From the NCBI GenBank assembly GCA_905182995.1, contig CAJJDP010000065.1, forward strand, positions 216,146 through 280,145: 64,000 nucleotides of DNA. Reading direction: 5' to 3'. Made by a program: the position numbers and the translations under genes. The notes below the pieces were generated by a model. That model saw nothing but the letters and a program-made list of their open reading frames with translations, made no database searches and was not told where the DNA came from. This stretch comes from Paramecium octaurelia (Eukaryota > Ciliophora > Oligohymenophorea > Peniculida > Parameciidae). Positions 61,072-64,000 of this stretch are shown piece by piece; position 1 is the stretch's first letter; each line of letters begins with the position of its first letter.

Positions 61072-61830
61072 ATGATAAAAATTGATTTAATTGTTATTGG
61101 TAATCTAGGTATTTGATATATTCAAGATGATTAGGGTCTGGCAAAACAAGTCTGATATAGAGGTTCATTGACTGTAAGATTTATCTTATAATTCAGAGGA
61201 TGCTCCCTTTTAACATAATTATCTTCCCACACTCGGATTAAATCTAGTGAAGAAGGAATTCGTTTATCAGGGACAGTAAATTAAATTATGTCTTTGGGAT
61301 ACTGCTGGATAGGATAAATATTTTAGTCTCACAAAAAGTAGGTCTATGTTGTTAATATGAAGGTTATTTTTAAAGAGCTGATGGAGTCATAATGGTATTT
61401 GACATTGCAGATAAAGACAGTTTCAATCGCATTAGTGATTATTGGATTAAACAAGTCTAAGAATGTTCGAAAGCAAACTCATAATCTATTCTGGTTGGCA
61501 ATAAAATAGATTTGTGCGAAGTATAAAATGCCACATAATTAGAAACGATAAGTCAAATTCCTTGAAGCCTAGGAATTCTCATAGAAATACAAACTCCCTT
61601 ATTTCGAAGTCAGGTTTCTTTTCATAATTAAGGAAGTGCAAAGACTGGAGAAGGAGTGCAAGAGGCATTTAACTTTCTATCGCGAAAATGTACGGAATGC
61701 ATTGAAACAGAAGTGAACGAAGTGCAACATTTATAAATAGACTCTGAAAACAAAAAACGAGGACTTCAAGGATGTGTCAACACTATTATGGTATTTGAGC
61801 AATATATAATAGAGCATTTGGAAGAAATGA
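61072..61830 (+). CDS. Rab-like small GTPase
   Basis: Six introns (26, 23, 25, 22, 23 and 22 nt) are needed, and their removal leaves exactly 206 codons (205 residues). G boxes: GNLGSGKTSLIQRFID (P-loop), NYLPTLGLNLVKKEF (switch I; Thr kept), LWDTAGQDKYFSL (switch II), VGNKIDL and VSAKTGEGVQEAF. This is a Rab/Rab-like fold. The modelled C terminus is QGCVNTIMSIWKK, without the usual CC or CxC for prenylation; one internal Cys remains. The last intron is the least certain, and another splice choice gives a different tail. Acts in vesicle traffic; no orthologue assigned. Confidence 0.85.
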
Positions 61831-61884
61831 TTAGTGATTAATTATTTTAAATATTATTATTATATTACAGTTTTGCATTTAATA

Positions 61885-62692
61885 ATGTCCTTGAAAAAAA
61901 CACCCAATCAATCTTCAGGTATTCTCTCTACCATAATTCTTTTTATAAAGGTCCCAAGTTCATTAAAGATGTTACCAACAAATCTAGATCTGAGCATAAT
62001 CAATCTTTTGATGCAACCTATAGCAAAAATTATGCTCCTACCTTCAGCAATCAAAGCAGACTCAAAAGCTACAGTCAATAAGCAAATTTCTTGGATGATT
62101 TAGAAGAAGAATAGTATCCAAATTAAATTAATGTTGCAATTCAAAAAAGACCATTTGAATTAGCATTATAGAATGAACTTCAAAAAATGCTATCGAAAAT
62201 CATTCAAGGATAATATCTATCAATTGATGATTGCTAATCAATTATTAGAGCAATTGATGAATGCATTTAAGAGAGTTTGCAAACTTTGAGATTGAAAGAT
62301 GCTGAAGTATCACTATTTTATCATGATTACAGGTTCAAAATATCAAACAAACATATGAATTGAAAATACATCAATACGAAAACACCATTTTGGCATTGGA
62401 AAATGAAGTTCAAGAACTTAAACATATGATTACCTTAAATCCCAACGATTCTATTAATTTCAAATTATAATAGTTGGAATAAGAAAATGAAATGCTTAAA
62501 TTATAGAATCAACAAGCCATTAAATTGGCAGTGTAAGGAAGAACAAAGAAACAAGAAAAGGAACTCTATGATGCCATGAATAGTAGCAAATCTAAACAAA
62601 AAGCTTAAGTCAATAATTATTCAATCTTGCTTAACTAGCAATATAATAAAATTTATTAATAAGATAAGAAGATTAAATCATAGTTATTTTGA
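61885..62692 (+). CDS. Coiled-coil protein
   Basis: Two introns (32 nt, GTATTCTCTCTACC..., and 26 nt, GTATCACTATTTTATC...) leave 250 codons (249 residues). The N-terminal ~90 residues are Ser/Asn rich (MSLKKTPNQSSGPKFIKDVT; SFDATYSKNYAPTFSNQS). Then helices FELALQNELQKMLSKIIQGQ and a long coiled coil, QTYELKIHQYENTILALENE ... LQQLEQENEMLKLQNQQAI. It ends in a basic tail with IKSQLF. No family recognised. Its ATG lies 54 bp after the modelled Rab stop. Confidence 0.75.
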
Positions 62693-62713
62693 TTCTTATT
62701 ATTTTTCATATAT

Positions 62714-63947
62714 TCAATTAATTTTAGTACGAGTCAATTAATTTGAGTAAAAATTTTTTGATTTTTGTGATCTTGAATTTTGATTCAATCTTTAACTCTA
62801 ATATTCAACGACCTAAGCAGGTTATTCATAAGATTAGTTTTCATCAGAGTCAATATCTAATGGAGTCTTTGTTAAATATACCTAAATTAGTGCTGATTTC
62901 ATGACTATCAAGCATATCGTTCATTTCTCTTATAAATAAATTTACAGAATCCTCTGTCCCCATAATACGGTCTTACATCTCCTGATTCTCGATCTCTATA
63001 TTTTTTAACTTCAATATTAAGTAGATTTACTTTTGAATCAATTGTTTTATTGGCTGAATTTCTCCTTAACTCATTTTCTAAAGATGTTAGTATTAATTCT
63101 TTTTGTTTTATTTTCTATTAAAGATCCTGCTCTTTTAGTTTTTAATTTGTTATATTCTCCATTATTTCCTACTCCTTGATTTACAGATTTTTAATCTCTG
63201 TCTCCTTAGAAGTGATTACCTATAAAAAGGATTTCCTTATTTTGTCATTTTTGTTTCTGGAAAATTGAAGACGAACCTTTAGGAATGCAAAATGCAAATT
63301 CCTTTTTTATTTTTTTTGAATAATCGCTCCAACTTACTTATATTTTAATGCAATCTATGTAAAAAGTACTTTAAAATGATTAGAACTGTATTTATTAGAT
63401 TGCTTTAGTTTTCTATATGCGTAAGACTTCTATTGGTTTCCTCTACAATAATCAGTTAGAATTACTTTAATTTTATTATCAAGGCTAACTTTCTTATTGA
63501 TATTTCCATCTTTAGGAATACTAACTAATATTTTGCCATCATATTAAGAGTCTCAGTATGAATAACTTGTTCTCTTAATTTATTTTTTTACACATCTAAT
63601 TCATCAGATGACATTTAATATTTTTAATAATATCAATATAGTTTTTTGTCAAAATATAGTGGCATTTCTTATTCTAAGCGAACTTTTTGAGGGATGATTT
63701 CACTTGATTTCAATATCTTATTAACAAACCCAATCCATAACTATCAAACTCTTAAAAAATATATTACCTATGTATTTTATTCTAACTCATCAAATTTCTG
63801 TATCACATCTGAAAGATCCTTTATCTTGTTCTGATTTATCTGAAAAATAGTATCAGGAACCAAAATGCTAGGTGATGTAATATTAGATTTGGAGATCAAA
63901 CTTTGCTTCTTACTAAGTTCCTCTAATTCTTCAATGATACTCTTCAT
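62714..63947 (-). pseudogene. Coiled-coil gene with disrupted 5' half (or two short genes)
   Basis: The 3' half is good: VSIPKDGNINKKVSLDNKIK, QKRNLHFAFLKVRLQFSRN, ITSKETEIKNLQIKEQEIME, then a 22-nt intron (GTAAATCTACTTAATATTG...) to ENQEMQDRIMGTEDSVNLF and a 25-nt intron to the end ...SNQLTRTKIN with TGA at 62714-62716. The 5' half starts MKSIIEELEELSKKQSLISK (CAT 63945-63947) and continues LWIGFVNKILKSSEIIPQKV ... YFDKKLY, but meets TGA at 63633-63635. The next piece (MSSDELDVQKNKLREQV) is in a different frame from the 3' half, which itself is preceded by TGA at 63553-63555. No short intron repairs these. Confidence 0.55.
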
Positions 63948-64000
63948 ATTTTCTCTCAGTTATTATGTTATAATGGCTTAGATAAATTAACTATAAATTA

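Overview
This window looks like somatic (macronuclear) genome sequence of a Paramecium-type ciliate. Every convincing gene opens only if TAA and TAG are read as glutamine, with TGA as the sole stop. The DNA is very AT-rich. Genes are split by tiny GT...AG introns (about 19-33 nt), many of which begin GTAA or GTAT. In nearly all models where every intron could be placed, removing those introns leaves an exact multiple of three, which supports the exon structures. A 1,332-residue cysteine-repeat protein of the Paramecium surface antigen (PSA) kind narrows the assignment to Paramecium or a close relative. No rRNA, tRNA, CRISPR or transposon was recognised.

Layout. 0.8-9.7 kb (-): one giant gene, an anoctamin/TMEM16 channel-scramblase core with a C-terminal extension of roughly 1,780 residues. 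9.8-14.3 kb (-): an IQ-motif coiled-coil protein and a small protein with a PP1-docking RVxF motif. 14.5-19.6 kb: a hormone-sensitive-lipase-like hydrolase (-), a sperm-tail PG-rich-repeat protein (+) and an unknown protein (-). 19.6-24.5 kb: a SWIRM/SANT SWI3-type chromatin subunit (-), a quadruple-CX9C mitochondrial-type protein (+), an N/Q-rich protein (+) and a protein disulfide isomerase (-). 25.4-36.4 kb: an AGC-like kinase (+), a SEC7-domain ARF-GEF (+), a coiled-coil protein (-), a small uncertain gene (+), a second AGC-type kinase (-) and an ARF-GAP (+).

36.7-42.3 kb: a divergent tubulin-tyrosine-ligase-like protein (-), a decayed kinase relic, a CaM-kinase-like kinase (-), another relic and a C2H2 zinc-finger protein (+). 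42.3-49.0 kb: the PSA-type surface antigen (+), a MORN protein with a myristoylation-type N terminus (-), an unknown protein and a ubiquitin-like protein that overlap by four bases (+). 49.2-53.4 kb: an F-box-like protein (+), a two-TM protein (-) and an SSNA1/DIP13-like coiled coil (-). 54.8-62.7 kb: a K+-type H+-pyrophosphatase (-), a Josephin deubiquitinase (+), a PB1-like/coiled-coil protein (-), an unknown basic protein (+), a methylcitrate/citrate synthase ending in KANL (+), a Rab-like GTPase (+) and a coiled-coil protein (+). 62.7-64 kb: a coiled-coil gene whose 5' half looks broken.

There are no operons. The recurring themes are ciliary/cytoskeletal proteins (STPGR, SSNA1, TTLL, IQ, MORN), membrane traffic (ARF-GEF, ARF-GAP, Rab), calcium/kinase signalling and secretory folding. 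Packing is extreme: divergent start codons lie as little as 12 bp apart and convergent stops as little as 4 bp apart. Several longer gaps hold decayed coding sequence, as expected where duplicated genes are being lost.
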